From assembly GCA_029255105.1 (NCBI GenBank), contig JAQWWH010000060.1, positions 1 through 64,000 on the forward strand: a stretch of DNA of 64,000 nucleotides, read 5' to 3'. The notes under the pieces are model-generated. The model saw nothing but the letters and a program-made list of their open reading frames with translations. It did not search any database and was not told the origin of the DNA. Source of the DNA: Flavimaricola sp. Its GTDB lineage: Bacteria > Pseudomonadota > Alphaproteobacteria > Rhodobacterales > Rhodobacteraceae. Numbering within the stretch: position 1 is the first letter of the stretch; the number at the start of each line of letters is the position of its first letter. Shown in pieces: positions 19,012 through 26,978 of this stretch. Position numbers and translations under genes: made by a program.

Positions 19012-19034
19012 GAAATTCTTTGCAAAAGAATTTC
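19012..19034 (-). terminator. Hairpin before the permease gene
   Basis: GAAATTCTTT-GCA-AAAGAATTTC, perfect 10-bp arms with a three-base loop, in the 120-base gap between the ABC ATPase and the first permease. On the minus strand a CTAG...CCGG motif precedes it. Confidence 0.55.
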
Positions 19035-19062
19035 CGGCACCTAGCCCAATGGCGAAGGGAGG

Positions 19063-19085
19063 AAAAACTTTCCGCGAAAGTTTTT
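19063..19085 (-). terminator. Hairpin directly after the ABC ATPase stop
   Basis: AAAAACTTTC-CGC-GAAAGTTTTT, perfect 10-bp arms with a three-base loop, 11 bases after the minus-strand stop at 19097. Flanking A and T runs fit a terminator or attenuator, and the GGCC before it matches the hairpin after the NDUFS4-like gene. Confidence 0.6.
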
Positions 19086-19096
19086 GGCCGCAACGC

Positions 19097-19900
19097 CTAG
19101 TCATCGGTATGCCCGGCGCGCAGGCCTTCGCGCACCCGATGCGCGATCTCGATAAAGGCTTGGCTGTCACGGATATCGAGTGGCCGCTCTCGGGGCAGCG
19201 GACTATCGATGACATCCGTGATCCGACCCGGTCGGGGACTCATCACGACAATCTTGGTCGACAGGTAGACCGCCTCGGGGATGGAATGGGTAACAAACCC
19301 GATGGTCTTTCCAGTCCGGTCCCACAAGCCAAGAAGCTCTTCATTCAGGCGGTCCCGCACAATCTCGTCCAAGGCACCAAAGGGCTCGTCCATCAACAGG
19401 ATATCTGCATCAAAGGCCAGCGCGCGGGCAATCGAGGCCCGCTGCTGCATGCCACCCGACAACTGCCATGGGTATTTGTTCTCGAACCCGTCAAGGTCGA
19501 CCAACTCAAGGACGCGGCGCACCCTCTCGGCCTGCTCGGCCTTGGAGAACTTCATGATCTCAAGCGGCAGGCGGACATTGCCGCCTATCGTGCGCCAGGG
19601 ATAAAGGCCCGCCGCCTGAAACACATAGCCATAGCTGCGCGCCCGTCTTGCGGCATCCGGGGTCATGCCATTGACCGTCAAAGTGCCGCCCGTCGGTGTC
19701 TCAAGCCCCGCGATGCAGCGCAGGAACGTCGTCTTGCCGCATCCCGACGGACCGATGAACGACACGAACTCCCCCCGCCCGATGTCCAGATTGACATCGC
19801 GCAGGGCCTGCACAGGACCGTCGCCGGTCTGAAATGTCAGATCCAGGCCACGCGCCGCGATGACCGGGGCAGTATCTGCTTGCGGTTCAGTCTGTGCCAT
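19097..19900 (-). CDS. ABC transporter ATP-binding protein (SsuB/TauB-like)
   Basis: A 267-residue nucleotide-binding subunit. Walker A is GPSGCGKTT, the signature is LSGGMQQRASIARAL, Walker B is ILLMDEPFGALD, and the switch His is in VTHSIPEAV. The ATG at 19900 shares one base with the dihydropyrimidinase stop (TGATG), so the two are translationally coupled. It powers the NMT1/THI5-type importer encoded downstream. Confidence 0.93.
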   Translation of the reverse strand: MAQTEPQADTAPVIAARGLDLTFQTGDGPVQALRDVNLDIGRGEFVSFIGPSGCGKTTFLRCIAGLETPTGGTLTVNGMTPDAARRARSYGYVFQAAGLYPWRTIGGNVRLPLEIMKFSKAEQAERVRRVLELVDLDGFENKYPWQLSGGMQQRASIARALAFDADILLMDEPFGALDEIVRDRLNEELLGLWDRTGKTIGFVTHSIPEAVYLSTKIVVMSPRPGRITDVIDSPLPRERPLDIRDSQAFIEIAHRVREGLRAGHTDD

Positions 19901-21351
19901 CACACTCCGCTCGCCGGGATCCCCGATCGGGCCACCGGGCGCGGATCGGTGAGGGCCTTCCAGGATGACAGCGCCCGGTTGACCGGCGCATTCGCCTCGC
20001 GCGGGACAAACTGGCCGTGCCCTTCCTGGGTCCGGATCTCGCCGTCGTGCACCACGACCTTGCCCCGCGACAGAGTAAAGCGGGGCAGGCCCTTGACCTC
20101 TTTCCCCTCAAAGACGTTGTAGTCGATGGCCGATTGCTGACTGGCGGCCGAGATTGTCTTTGACTTTTCTGGGTCCCAGACAACCAGATCGGCGTCCGCG
20201 CCAACCAGAACGGCACCCTTGCGCGGATAGCAGTTCAGGATCTTGGCGATGTTGGTCGAGGTGACGGCGACAAATTCGTTCAACGTCAGGCGACCGGTGG
20301 CCACCCCATGGGTCCAGAGCATGGGCATCCGGTCTTCCAGACCCCCCGTCCCGTTGGGGATCTTGGTAAAGTCACCAAGACCATAACGCTTCTGTTCGGT
20401 CGTAAAGGCACAGTGATCCGTTGCCACGACCGAAAGGGAGCCCGATTGCAGGCCGGCCCACAGCGAATCCTGATGCTTCTTGTCCCGGAACGGAGGCGAC
20501 ATGACGCGCCGCGCTGCATGGTCCCAATCGGGGTGAGCGTACTCGCTGTCGTCCAGGGTAAGATGCTGGATCAGCGGCTCTCCCCAGACCCGCTTGCCTT
20601 GCTGGCGGGCCCGGCGGATGGCCTCATGCGCCTCTTCACAGGACGTGTGAACCACATAAAGCGGCACCCCGGCCATATCCGCGATCATGATCGCCCGGTT
20701 CGTCGCCTCGCCCTCAACCTGGGGCGGGCGGGAATAGGCATGGGCCTCGGGTCCGGTATTGCCCGCCTCCATCAGCTTGCGCTGAAGCTCGGCCACGACA
20801 TCACCATTTTCCGCATGGACCATCGCCACGCCGCCCAACTCACCCAGACGGCTGAACGATGCATAAAGCTCATCGTCGTTGACCATCAGGGCGCCCTTGT
20901 AGGCCATGAAATGCTTGAAGGTCGTGATGCCCTTGTCGATCACCTTGGGCATGTCGTCAAAGACCTGCTCTCCCCACCAGGTTATAGCCATGTGGTAGGA
21001 ATAGTCGCAGTTAGCGCGTGTGGACTTGTTGTGCCACATCTGAAGGCCATCCAGCAGGCCTTGACCCGGCGCGGGGAGGACAAAGTCGACAACCATGGTC
21101 GTTCCCCCTGACACCGCCGCCCGGGTTCCGCTTTCAAAATCGTCAGCCGAATAAGTGCCCATGAACGGCATTTCGAGGTGGGTGTGGGGATCAATGCCGC
21201 CGGGCATGACGTAGCAGCCGGTGGCATCAAGCGTTTCATCACCAGATAGGCCTTGGCCAATCTCAATGATGCGCCCACCACCGACCAAGACATCCGCCTT
21301 GTAGGTCAGGTCGGCGGTCACGACGGTGCCATTCTTGATCACGGTGCTCAT
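19900..21351 (-). CDS. hydA: Dihydropyrimidinase (D-hydantoinase family)
   Basis: A 483-residue binuclear zinc amidohydrolase that opens dihydrouracil or dihydrothymine (and hydantoins) to N-carbamoyl-beta-amino acids, step two of reductive pyrimidine degradation. Metal ligands are visible: H56 and H58 in DPHTHLE, the carbamylated lysine K152 in FMAYKG, His in VHAENG and VHTSCEEA, and Asp in ATDHCAF. Length and motif spacing are typical. It is coupled to the downstream ABC ATPase and lies with N-carbamoyl amidohydrolase, preA and preT, which supply the other steps. Confidence 0.95.
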   Translation of the reverse strand: MSTVIKNGTVVTADLTYKADVLVGGGRIIEIGQGLSGDETLDATGCYVMPGGIDPHTHLEMPFMGTYSADDFESGTRAAVSGGTTMVVDFVLPAPGQGLLDGLQMWHNKSTRANCDYSYHMAITWWGEQVFDDMPKVIDKGITTFKHFMAYKGALMVNDDELYASFSRLGELGGVAMVHAENGDVVAELQRKLMEAGNTGPEAHAYSRPPQVEGEATNRAIMIADMAGVPLYVVHTSCEEAHEAIRRARQQGKRVWGEPLIQHLTLDDSEYAHPDWDHAARRVMSPPFRDKKHQDSLWAGLQSGSLSVVATDHCAFTTEQKRYGLGDFTKIPNGTGGLEDRMPMLWTHGVATGRLTLNEFVAVTSTNIAKILNCYPRKGAVLVGADADLVVWDPEKSKTISAASQQSAIDYNVFEGKEVKGLPRFTLSRGKVVVHDGEIRTQEGHGQFVPREANAPVNRALSSWKALTDPRPVARSGIPASGV

Positions 21352-21404
21352 CTGGTCATCCCTCTCTCATGGAAAATTTCCGTCCCTGCCGGGAATGTCG
21401 GCCG

Positions 21405-21668
21405 TCACAATCCTTGCTGGCCTTCGCAAATGGGGATGCCGTTGGCATCCCGGACCTGAAAACCCGAAGGGGGATCGGTCCGTTCGATCGAAAAAAGATA
21501 GCAACCATCAGTATTCTGAAACACCGACGATACCGGAGTTCCGGGCGGCAGAACCGATGCGACTTCTGCCGGAAGGGTTGGTGGCACATCCCGATCTGAT
21601 CCCGGAGGCGGTGGAACGGCGCAGGCTGCAACCAACGGCAAAAGAAGGAAAGACAGAAATCGGGACAT
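21405..21668 (-). CDS. Small lipoprotein
   Basis: An 87-residue protein with a lipoprotein signal: hydrophobic LSFLLLPLV followed by the lipobox LVAAC at residues ~12-16. The mature part is Pro-rich at first, then carries two cysteines (DGCYLFSIE and PICEG), which could form a disulfide. It lies between the amidohydrolase and dihydropyrimidinase genes on the same strand. No family is recognised. Confidence 0.65.
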   Translation of the reverse strand: MSRFLSFLLLPLVAACAVPPPPGSDRDVPPTLPAEVASVLPPGTPVSSVFQNTDGCYLFSIERTDPPSGFQVRDANGIPICEGQQGL

Positions 21669-21769
21669 TCAGAACTCCAAAACATTCAAGACAGGCAAGC
21701 AACGGCAGGCCCTGGCAATACCCGATCCTTGCAGGTCCGCCCCTGCGCAGGTCAAGGGCAAGCGTCTGC

Positions 21770-23044
21770 TCACGTGACAATACCTGCCGTTTCGACGACT
21801 GCGTGAAACAGGACATCCGTACCCTTGGCCGCCCAATCGGGCGTGATCTCTTCGGCCTCGTTGTGGCTCAGGCCGTCCTTGCAGGGGCACATCACCATGA
21901 CCGTCGGGGCGACCCGGTTGATCCAGCAGGCATCGTGGCCTGCGCCCGATACGATATCGAGATGGCTGTATCCCAGCCGTTCAGCCGCCGCCCGGACCGT
22001 ATTGACCAGCGTCGGATCAAACGTGACCGGATCAAAATGCCCGACCGGTTCGATGCTGATCCCAAGACCCAGATCCTTGGCGATCCCGGCCGCGGCAGCC
22101 TCGACCTGGCTCCGCATGGACGTCAGCTTTTCCAGATCAGGCGAGCGGATGTCGACGGTAAAGACAGCCTTGCCCGGGATCACGTTGCGCGAGTTGGGGT
22201 AGACATTGGCCTGACCCACCGCGCCGACCGCGCCCGGCTGATGGTCCATGGCGATTGCATGCACGGCCTCCATGATCCGGGCCATGCCCAGCCCTGCGTT
22301 GACCCGCATCGCCATGGGAGTAGAGCCGGTATGGGCGTCCTTGCCCGTCAGCGTAATCTCTAGCCACCAAAGGCCCTGGCCGTGGGTGACGACACCGATG
22401 TCCTTGCCTTCGGCTTCGAGGATCGGGCCCTGTTCGATGTGCAGTTCAAGAAAGGCGTGCATCTTGCGGGCGCCGACCTTTTCGGTGCCCTTCCAGCCGA
22501 TACGCTCCAACTCATCCCCAAAGGCTTTGCCATCCGCATCGGTCCGGGCATAGGCCCAGTCCTGATCATGGATGCCGGCAAAGACACCGGAGGCGAGCAT
22601 GGCAGGCGCAAAGCGGGTCCCCTCTTCGTTGGTCCAGTTGGTCACCACGATGGGATGACGGGTCTTGATCCCCAGATCATTGAGGGTCCGCAAAACCTCC
22701 AGCCCCCCCAGGACACCCAGAACGCCGTCATATTTGCCGCCCGTTGGCTGGGTGTCGAGGTGGCTGCCCACATAGACCGGAAGGGCGGCGGGGTCGGTGC
22801 CTTCGCGCCGGGCAAACATGGTGCCCATCTCGTCCAGCCCCATCGTGCAACCCGCCGCCTCACACCAGTTCTGGAACAGGGTGCGGCCTTCGCCATCGGC
22901 ATCCGTCACGGTCTGGCGGTTGTTACCGCCCGCCACGCCGGGTCCGATCTTGGCCATCTCCATCAGGCTGTCCCACAGCCGGGCCCCGTCAATCTTGAGG
23001 TTCGCGCCGGGCGCTTGCGGGGTGGGGGACATTTGTATCTCCAT
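21770..23044 (-). CDS. N-carbamoyl-beta-alanine / N-carbamoyl-amino-acid amidohydrolase (M20)
   Basis: A 424-residue M20-family Zn hydrolase of the allantoate amidohydrolase/HyuC/PydC group. Metal-site motifs are GSHLDTQPTGGKYDGVLG, NEEGTRF and LELHIEQGP; a late His is in GAGHDACW. Expected reaction: removal of the carbamoyl group from N-carbamoyl-beta-alanine or N-carbamoyl-beta-aminoisobutyrate, the last reductive pyrimidine step. It is divergent from the RutR-like gene across a perfect RutR operator. An ATG 12 bases in is an alternative start. Confidence 0.9.
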   Translation of the reverse strand: MEIQMSPTPQAPGANLKIDGARLWDSLMEMAKIGPGVAGGNNRQTVTDADGEGRTLFQNWCEAAGCTMGLDEMGTMFARREGTDPAALPVYVGSHLDTQPTGGKYDGVLGVLGGLEVLRTLNDLGIKTRHPIVVTNWTNEEGTRFAPAMLASGVFAGIHDQDWAYARTDADGKAFGDELERIGWKGTEKVGARKMHAFLELHIEQGPILEAEGKDIGVVTHGQGLWWLEITLTGKDAHTGSTPMAMRVNAGLGMARIMEAVHAIAMDHQPGAVGAVGQANVYPNSRNVIPGKAVFTVDIRSPDLEKLTSMRSQVEAAAAGIAKDLGLGISIEPVGHFDPVTFDPTLVNTVRAAAERLGYSHLDIVSGAGHDACWINRVAPTVMVMCPCKDGLSHNEAEEITPDWAAKGTDVLFHAVVETAGIVT

Positions 23045-23088
23045 CTTGTCAGGCCACCCTGCAATCCGGCAGGGCCAGGCACAACTGA

Positions 23089-23106
23089 TTTGACCAACTG
23101 GTCAAA
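23089..23106. promoter_or_regulatory. RutR operator
   Basis: TTTGACCA-AC-TGGTCAAA, a perfect 8-bp dyad that matches the known RutR consensus TTGACCA-NN-TGGTCAA. It lies between the divergent amidohydrolase and RutR-like TetR genes, so it can control both. In E. coli uracil or thymine releases RutR from such sites; the same is inferred here. Confidence 0.85.
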
Positions 23107-23138
23107 CCGACGCTAACACGGAGGTACGGGCAGTCAAG

Positions 23139-23768
23139 ATGCCCGGCCCAGGAAAGGACCTGCCATTGGCTCAACCGCGTACCCGCATCCAGACCCGGAA
23201 CCGCGAAGCCATCCTGGCCGCCGGTCTTGAAGTCTTTTCCGCGCAAGGGTTTAGAGGGGCGACACTCGATGAAATCGCGGCCGAGGCCGGATTGTCCAAG
23301 CCCAATCTCCTCTATTACTTCCCCTCGAAAGAGGCCATTCACCATGCGCTTCTGGACGGGCTGCTTGCCACATGGCTTGACCCGCTGCGGGCGCTGGACC
23401 CCAAAGGCCCGCCTAAGGACGAGATCCTCGCCTACGTTCAACGCAAACTGGCGATGAGCCGCGATTATCCGCGGGAAAGCCGCCTTTTCGCCAACGAAAT
23501 CCTGCAAGGCGCCCCAAGGATCGAGCCTGCCCTGTCGGGCGAGCTGAAGACGCTTGTCGACGAAAAGGCAAAGGTCATTCGCCGTTGGTCGAACGAAGGA
23601 CGGATCGCCGCTGTTGACCCGCATCACCTGATTTTCTCGATCTGGGCGCTGACCCAGCACTACGCCGATTTCGACGTCCAGGTCCGGGCCGTTCTCGGCG
23701 GCACCGATCCCTTTCCGGGGGCAGAGGAATACCTTGACCAGTTGTTCAGCCGTATGCTCGCCGTCTGA
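23139..23768 (+). CDS. RutR-like TetR family regulator
   Basis: A 209-residue TetR protein. The N-terminal helix-turn-helix (ATLDEIAAEAGLSKPNLLYYFPSKEAI) is followed by a YcdC/RutR-type ligand domain with the typical IWALTQHYADFDVQV segment. It probably senses uracil or thymine and represses the pyrimidine catabolism genes; a matching operator lies 33 bases upstream. An ATG at 23139 is used, with GGAGG some 13 bases upstream; a TTG further in is possible. It converges with the VOC gene. Confidence 0.9.
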   Translation: MPGPGKDLPLAQPRTRIQTRNREAILAAGLEVFSAQGFRGATLDEIAAEAGLSKPNLLYYFPSKEAIHHALLDGLLATWLDPLRALDPKGPPKDEILAYVQRKLAMSRDYPRESRLFANEILQGAPRIEPALSGELKTLVDEKAKVIRRWSNEGRIAAVDPHHLIFSIWALTQHYADFDVQVRAVLGGTDPFPGAEEYLDQLFSRMLAV

Positions 23769-23777
23769 AGCGACGCC

Positions 23778-24164
23778 CTAGACGGCGGGAGCCTCATCGG
23801 CGTGAAAGTCGATGTGCAGGTGGTTCCCATCCGGGTCCCAGATATTGACCTGAACGATGGGGAATGTCGGCACCCGGGTCAGTTCGTACTTTTCACCCAT
23901 CCGATCCAGCTTGGCGATGAATTCATCAAAGCCCGTCGCCCGAAAGGCCCCATGCTCCAGTTTCAGGTCATCGGGGTCTGATCCCGGTTCTGCCTTCACC
24001 TCGACCACATGGACCATCGCCTGATCCTTGGCATAGAGCCAGGCACCCGGAAAACTGAAGTCCGGACGGGGGCCGGGCTTCATGCCAAGAACCTTGTCGT
24101 ACCAGTCAATCATTTCTGCCAGCCGCGAGGTGCGGATGTTGATATGGTCCAGGTCTTCAATCAT
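23778..24164 (-). CDS. VOC (glyoxalase/dioxygenase fold) protein
   Basis: A 128-residue single-chain VOC protein with paired beta-alpha-beta modules: DHINIRTSRLAEMIDWYDKVLG at the start and VNIWDPDGNHLHIDF at the end, giving potential metal ligands His7, Glu/His in the centre and His/Asp at the end. It begins 5 bases after preA and is probably cotranscribed with preTA. Its reaction is unknown; the partner genes suggest a role in pyrimidine breakdown, such as handling a toxic carbonyl product. Confidence 0.75.
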   Translation of the reverse strand: MIEDLDHINIRTSRLAEMIDWYDKVLGMKPGPRPDFSFPGAWLYAKDQAMVHVVEVKAEPGSDPDDLKLEHGAFRATGFDEFIAKLDRMGEKYELTRVPTFPIVQVNIWDPDGNHLHIDFHADEAPAV

Positions 24165-24169
24165 TTGAG

Positions 24170-25474
24170 CTACTCCGCGGCCTGCGCGGCCGGGTTATTG
24201 GGATGGGTGGTCCAGTTGGCATAGTCCGATGTCACGACCTTGCCGGTGCGCGGATCAACCGCTCCGTCAGGCATCCGTTCCATCGTGATGCAGTCCTCGA
24301 CCGGGCAGACATCGACGCACAGGTTACAGGCAACGCATTCTGCGTCAATCACCTCGAACACCCGGCCTTCCTTCATCGCGATCGCCTGGTGCGAGGTGTC
24401 TTCGCAGGCGGCATAGCAGCGGCCGCATTTGATGCAGGCATCCTGGTCGATCTTGGCCTTGGCGACGTAGTTCAGGTTCAGATACTGCCAGTCGGTGACA
24501 TTGGGCACGGCCCGTCCAACAAAGTCCGCCGTATTCTCATAACCCTTTTCGTCCATCCATTGGGACATGCCGGACATCATTTCCTGAACGATCTTGAAGC
24601 CATAGGTCATCACGGCCGTGCAGACCTGTACGTTGCCGGCCCCTAGAACCATGAATTCTGCGGCATCGCGCCATGTGGTGACGCCGCCGATGCCGGAAAT
24701 GGGCAGGCGCCGCGTCTCGGCATCGCGGGCGATGTCGGCCACCATGTTGAGGGCAATCGGCTTGACCGCAGGGCCACAAAAACCACCGTGGCTTCCCTTG
24801 CCGTCGATAGAGGGCTCGGGGCTCATCGTATCGAGGTTGACCGAAGTGATCGAAGAGACCGTATTGATCAATGACACAGCGTCCGCCCCACCCGCCATGG
24901 CAGCACGGGCCGGGTAGCGGATGTCGGTGATGTTGGGCGTCAGCTTGACGATGACGGGCATCCGGGTGGACTGTTTGCACCAGCGGGCAACCATCTCGAT
25001 GTATTCGGGGACCTGACCAACGGCGGCGCCCATCCCACGCTCGCTCATGCCATGCGGGCAACCAAAGTTCAGCTCGATCCCGTCGGCGCCGGTCTCTTCG
25101 ACCAGGGGCAGGATCGCCTTCCAGGCGCTTTCCTCGCAGGGGACCATGATCGACACCACCATGGCACGGTCGGGGTAGTCCCGCTTCACGGCCTTGATCT
25201 CGCGCAGGTTCACCTCAAGCGGGCGATCGGTGATCAGTTCGATGTTGTTGATGCCCAGGACCCGGCGATCGGCCCCGTAAACAACCCCGTAGCGAGGGCC
25301 GTTGACGTTGACGATGGGGGGACCAGCTTCGCCCAAGGTCTTCCAGACGACGCCACCCCAGCCGGCCTCAAAGGCGCGGCGGACGTTGTATTCCTTGTCC
25401 GTCGGCGGGGCCGAGGCCAGCCAGAATGGATTTGGGGATTTGATCCCGATGAAGTCGCTTCTCAGATCGGCCAT
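24170..25474 (-). CDS. preA: NAD-dependent dihydropyrimidine dehydrogenase subunit PreA
   Basis: A 434-residue FMN-containing subunit that reduces uracil/thymine to the dihydro form. The DHOD-like barrel holds the active-site Cys in NFGCPHGMSERGMG, and FMN-binding segments follow (PISGIGGVTTW). The C-terminal domain carries two [4Fe-4S] motifs, CIKCGRCYAAC and CVACNLCVDVCP. It forms the enzyme with PreT encoded 84 bases upstream; two palindromic repeats lie in that gap, which may temper downstream expression. Confidence 0.95.
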   Translation of the reverse strand: MADLRSDFIGIKSPNPFWLASAPPTDKEYNVRRAFEAGWGGVVWKTLGEAGPPIVNVNGPRYGVVYGADRRVLGINNIELITDRPLEVNLREIKAVKRDYPDRAMVVSIMVPCEESAWKAILPLVEETGADGIELNFGCPHGMSERGMGAAVGQVPEYIEMVARWCKQSTRMPVIVKLTPNITDIRYPARAAMAGGADAVSLINTVSSITSVNLDTMSPEPSIDGKGSHGGFCGPAVKPIALNMVADIARDAETRRLPISGIGGVTTWRDAAEFMVLGAGNVQVCTAVMTYGFKIVQEMMSGMSQWMDEKGYENTADFVGRAVPNVTDWQYLNLNYVAKAKIDQDACIKCGRCYAACEDTSHQAIAMKEGRVFEVIDAECVACNLCVDVCPVEDCITMERMPDGAVDPRTGKVVTSDYANWTTHPNNPAAQAAE

Positions 25475-25490
25475 CTCTTGCCCTCCGTTC

Positions 25491-25516
25491 GTAAGGTGGG
25501 TCCAGACCCACCTTAC
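25491..25516. repeat. Palindromic repeat copy 3
   Basis: Arms GTAAGGTGGGTC and GACCCACCTTAC (12 bp) with CA between. It lies in the preT-preA gap; same family as copies at 16031, 16103 and 25537. Confidence 0.75.
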
Positions 25517-25536
25517 CGTAAATCCCGCACTGAAAT

Positions 25537-25562
25537 GTAAGGTGGGTTCGAACCCACCTTAC
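25537..25562. repeat. Palindromic repeat copy 4, overlapping the preT stop
   Basis: A perfect 26-base palindrome with half GTAAGGTGGGTTC. Its right end supplies the TAA stop codon of preT (25559-25561), so the element extends into the gene's end. Confidence 0.75.
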
Positions 25563-26887
25563 CCCATCAGCACCCTGTGAATGTCCTCAGCCGCATCCCG
25601 GCCCTCTGCCACTGCCGTCACGGTCAGGTCATCTCCGCCTGAGGCGCAATCACCCCCCGCCCAGACACCCGCAACGCTGGTCTGGCCCGCACCGGTCACG
25701 GCAATCTTGCCGCCCTCCAGTGCAAGGCCGCCGTCCGTTGTCAGGACCTGTCCGATCGCCTTGAACACCTGATCCGCAGCCAGGCGGAACCGTTCTCCTG
25801 TCCCTTTGAGGGCCCCGTCCTCTTCGGCGGTATACTCAAGTTCAATCTCGCTGACCGATCCGTTGCCATGCACCGCGACAGGCATCGCGTTGAACAACAG
25901 CCGCACACCATGTGAGGCCGCCAGATCCTGTTCGTACCGGCTGGCCCCCATCCGGTCGCGGCTACGTCGGTAGGCGATGGTGACGCTGTCCGCCCCGAGC
26001 AATTTTGACTGCACCGCCGCGTCCACCGCGGTCATCCCGCCACCGATGACAACGACATTACGTCCAACAGGGAGGGCGGCCAGATCCTCGGCCTGGCGCA
26101 GGTCAGCGATGAATGCGACCGCGTTCTCCACGCCTGCCTTGTCTTCACCATCCGCTCGCAGGGCATTTACCCCACCAAGGCCAACCCCAAGGAAGACGGC
26201 GTCAAAATCGGACTTCAGTCCCTCAAGCGTCAGGCCGTCTCCCAGCATCTTGCCGGTCTCAACCGTGATCCCACCAATGCCAAGAAGCCAGTCGACCTCG
26301 CGGGAGGCGAAACCGTCAGTGGCCTTGTAGGCCGCGATGCCGAATTCATTCAGGCCGCCGGGTCGGGCCTTGGCCTCAAAGAGGGTGACGGCATGGCCCT
26401 TCATGGCCAGGCGGTGCGCACAGGCAAGGCCAGCAGGCCCCGCACCGACCACAGCCACCGCTTTGCCCGTCGGCGCCGCCCTTTCGAAGGGATGGTCACC
26501 CTCCGCCATGAGGACATCTGTCGCATAGCGCTGCAAGCGACCGATCTCGACCGGTTTGCCCTCTGCCGCCTCGCGCACACAGGCCTCTTCGCAAAGCGTC
26601 TCTGTCGGGCAGACACGGGCACACATGCCGCCAAGGATATTCTGTTCGAGAATGGTCCGCGCCGCCGCCTCGGGCGTGCCGGTTTGGATTTGCCGAATGA
26701 ACAGAGGAATATCGATCGAGGTCGGGCAGGCCGTGATGCAAGGCGCGTCATAGCAAAAGTAGCAGCGATCCGCCGCCACTGCGGCTTCGTGCGGGGCATA
26801 GGGCGTGTGAAGATCGCCAAAGTTCTCGGCAATCTGGGACGGGGGCAATCTGCCCGGAACGATCCCTGGCGTCATTGGGTTCGGCAT
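25559..26887 (-). CDS. preT: NAD-dependent dihydropyrimidine dehydrogenase subunit PreT
   Basis: A 442-residue flavoprotein of the GltD-like family. The N-terminal cysteine clusters (RCYFCYDAPCITACP, CARVCPTETLCEEAC) bind Fe-S centres, the FAD motif is VVGAGPAGLACA, the NAD motif is VVIGGGMTAVDAA, and GGDCASGGDDLTV closes the FAD site. It passes electrons between NAD(H) and PreA. The stop codon comes from a palindromic repeat. A RutR-like sequence lies about 55 bases upstream of the start. Confidence 0.93.
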   Translation of the reverse strand: MPNPMTPGIVPGRLPPSQIAENFGDLHTPYAPHEAAVAADRCYFCYDAPCITACPTSIDIPLFIRQIQTGTPEAAARTILEQNILGGMCARVCPTETLCEEACVREAAEGKPVEIGRLQRYATDVLMAEGDHPFERAAPTGKAVAVVGAGPAGLACAHRLAMKGHAVTLFEAKARPGGLNEFGIAAYKATDGFASREVDWLLGIGGITVETGKMLGDGLTLEGLKSDFDAVFLGVGLGGVNALRADGEDKAGVENAVAFIADLRQAEDLAALPVGRNVVVIGGGMTAVDAAVQSKLLGADSVTIAYRRSRDRMGASRYEQDLAASHGVRLLFNAMPVAVHGNGSVSEIELEYTAEEDGALKGTGERFRLAADQVFKAIGQVLTTDGGLALEGGKIAVTGAGQTSVAGVWAGGDCASGGDDLTVTAVAEGRDAAEDIHRVLMG

Positions 26888-26934
26888 GACTGGCTCCCTG
26901 GCATGCGGCTCTTATTGACCACAGCCTGCCACAA

Positions 26935-26965
26935 CCCAAAATTTTATCAAATGGTAAATTTTGGG
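26935..26965 (-). terminator. 31-base dyad between the SDR stop and preT
   Basis: Arms CCCAAAATTT and AAATTTTGGG (10 bp perfect) around an 11-base centre, 14 bases after the SDR stop on the minus strand. It can end the glycosidase operon. Its centre also contains TTTACCATTTGATAAA (minus strand, 26943-26958), 13 of 16 matches to the RutR consensus, so it may double as a preT operator. Confidence 0.55.
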
Positions 26966-26978
26966 CATCTTGCGAACG

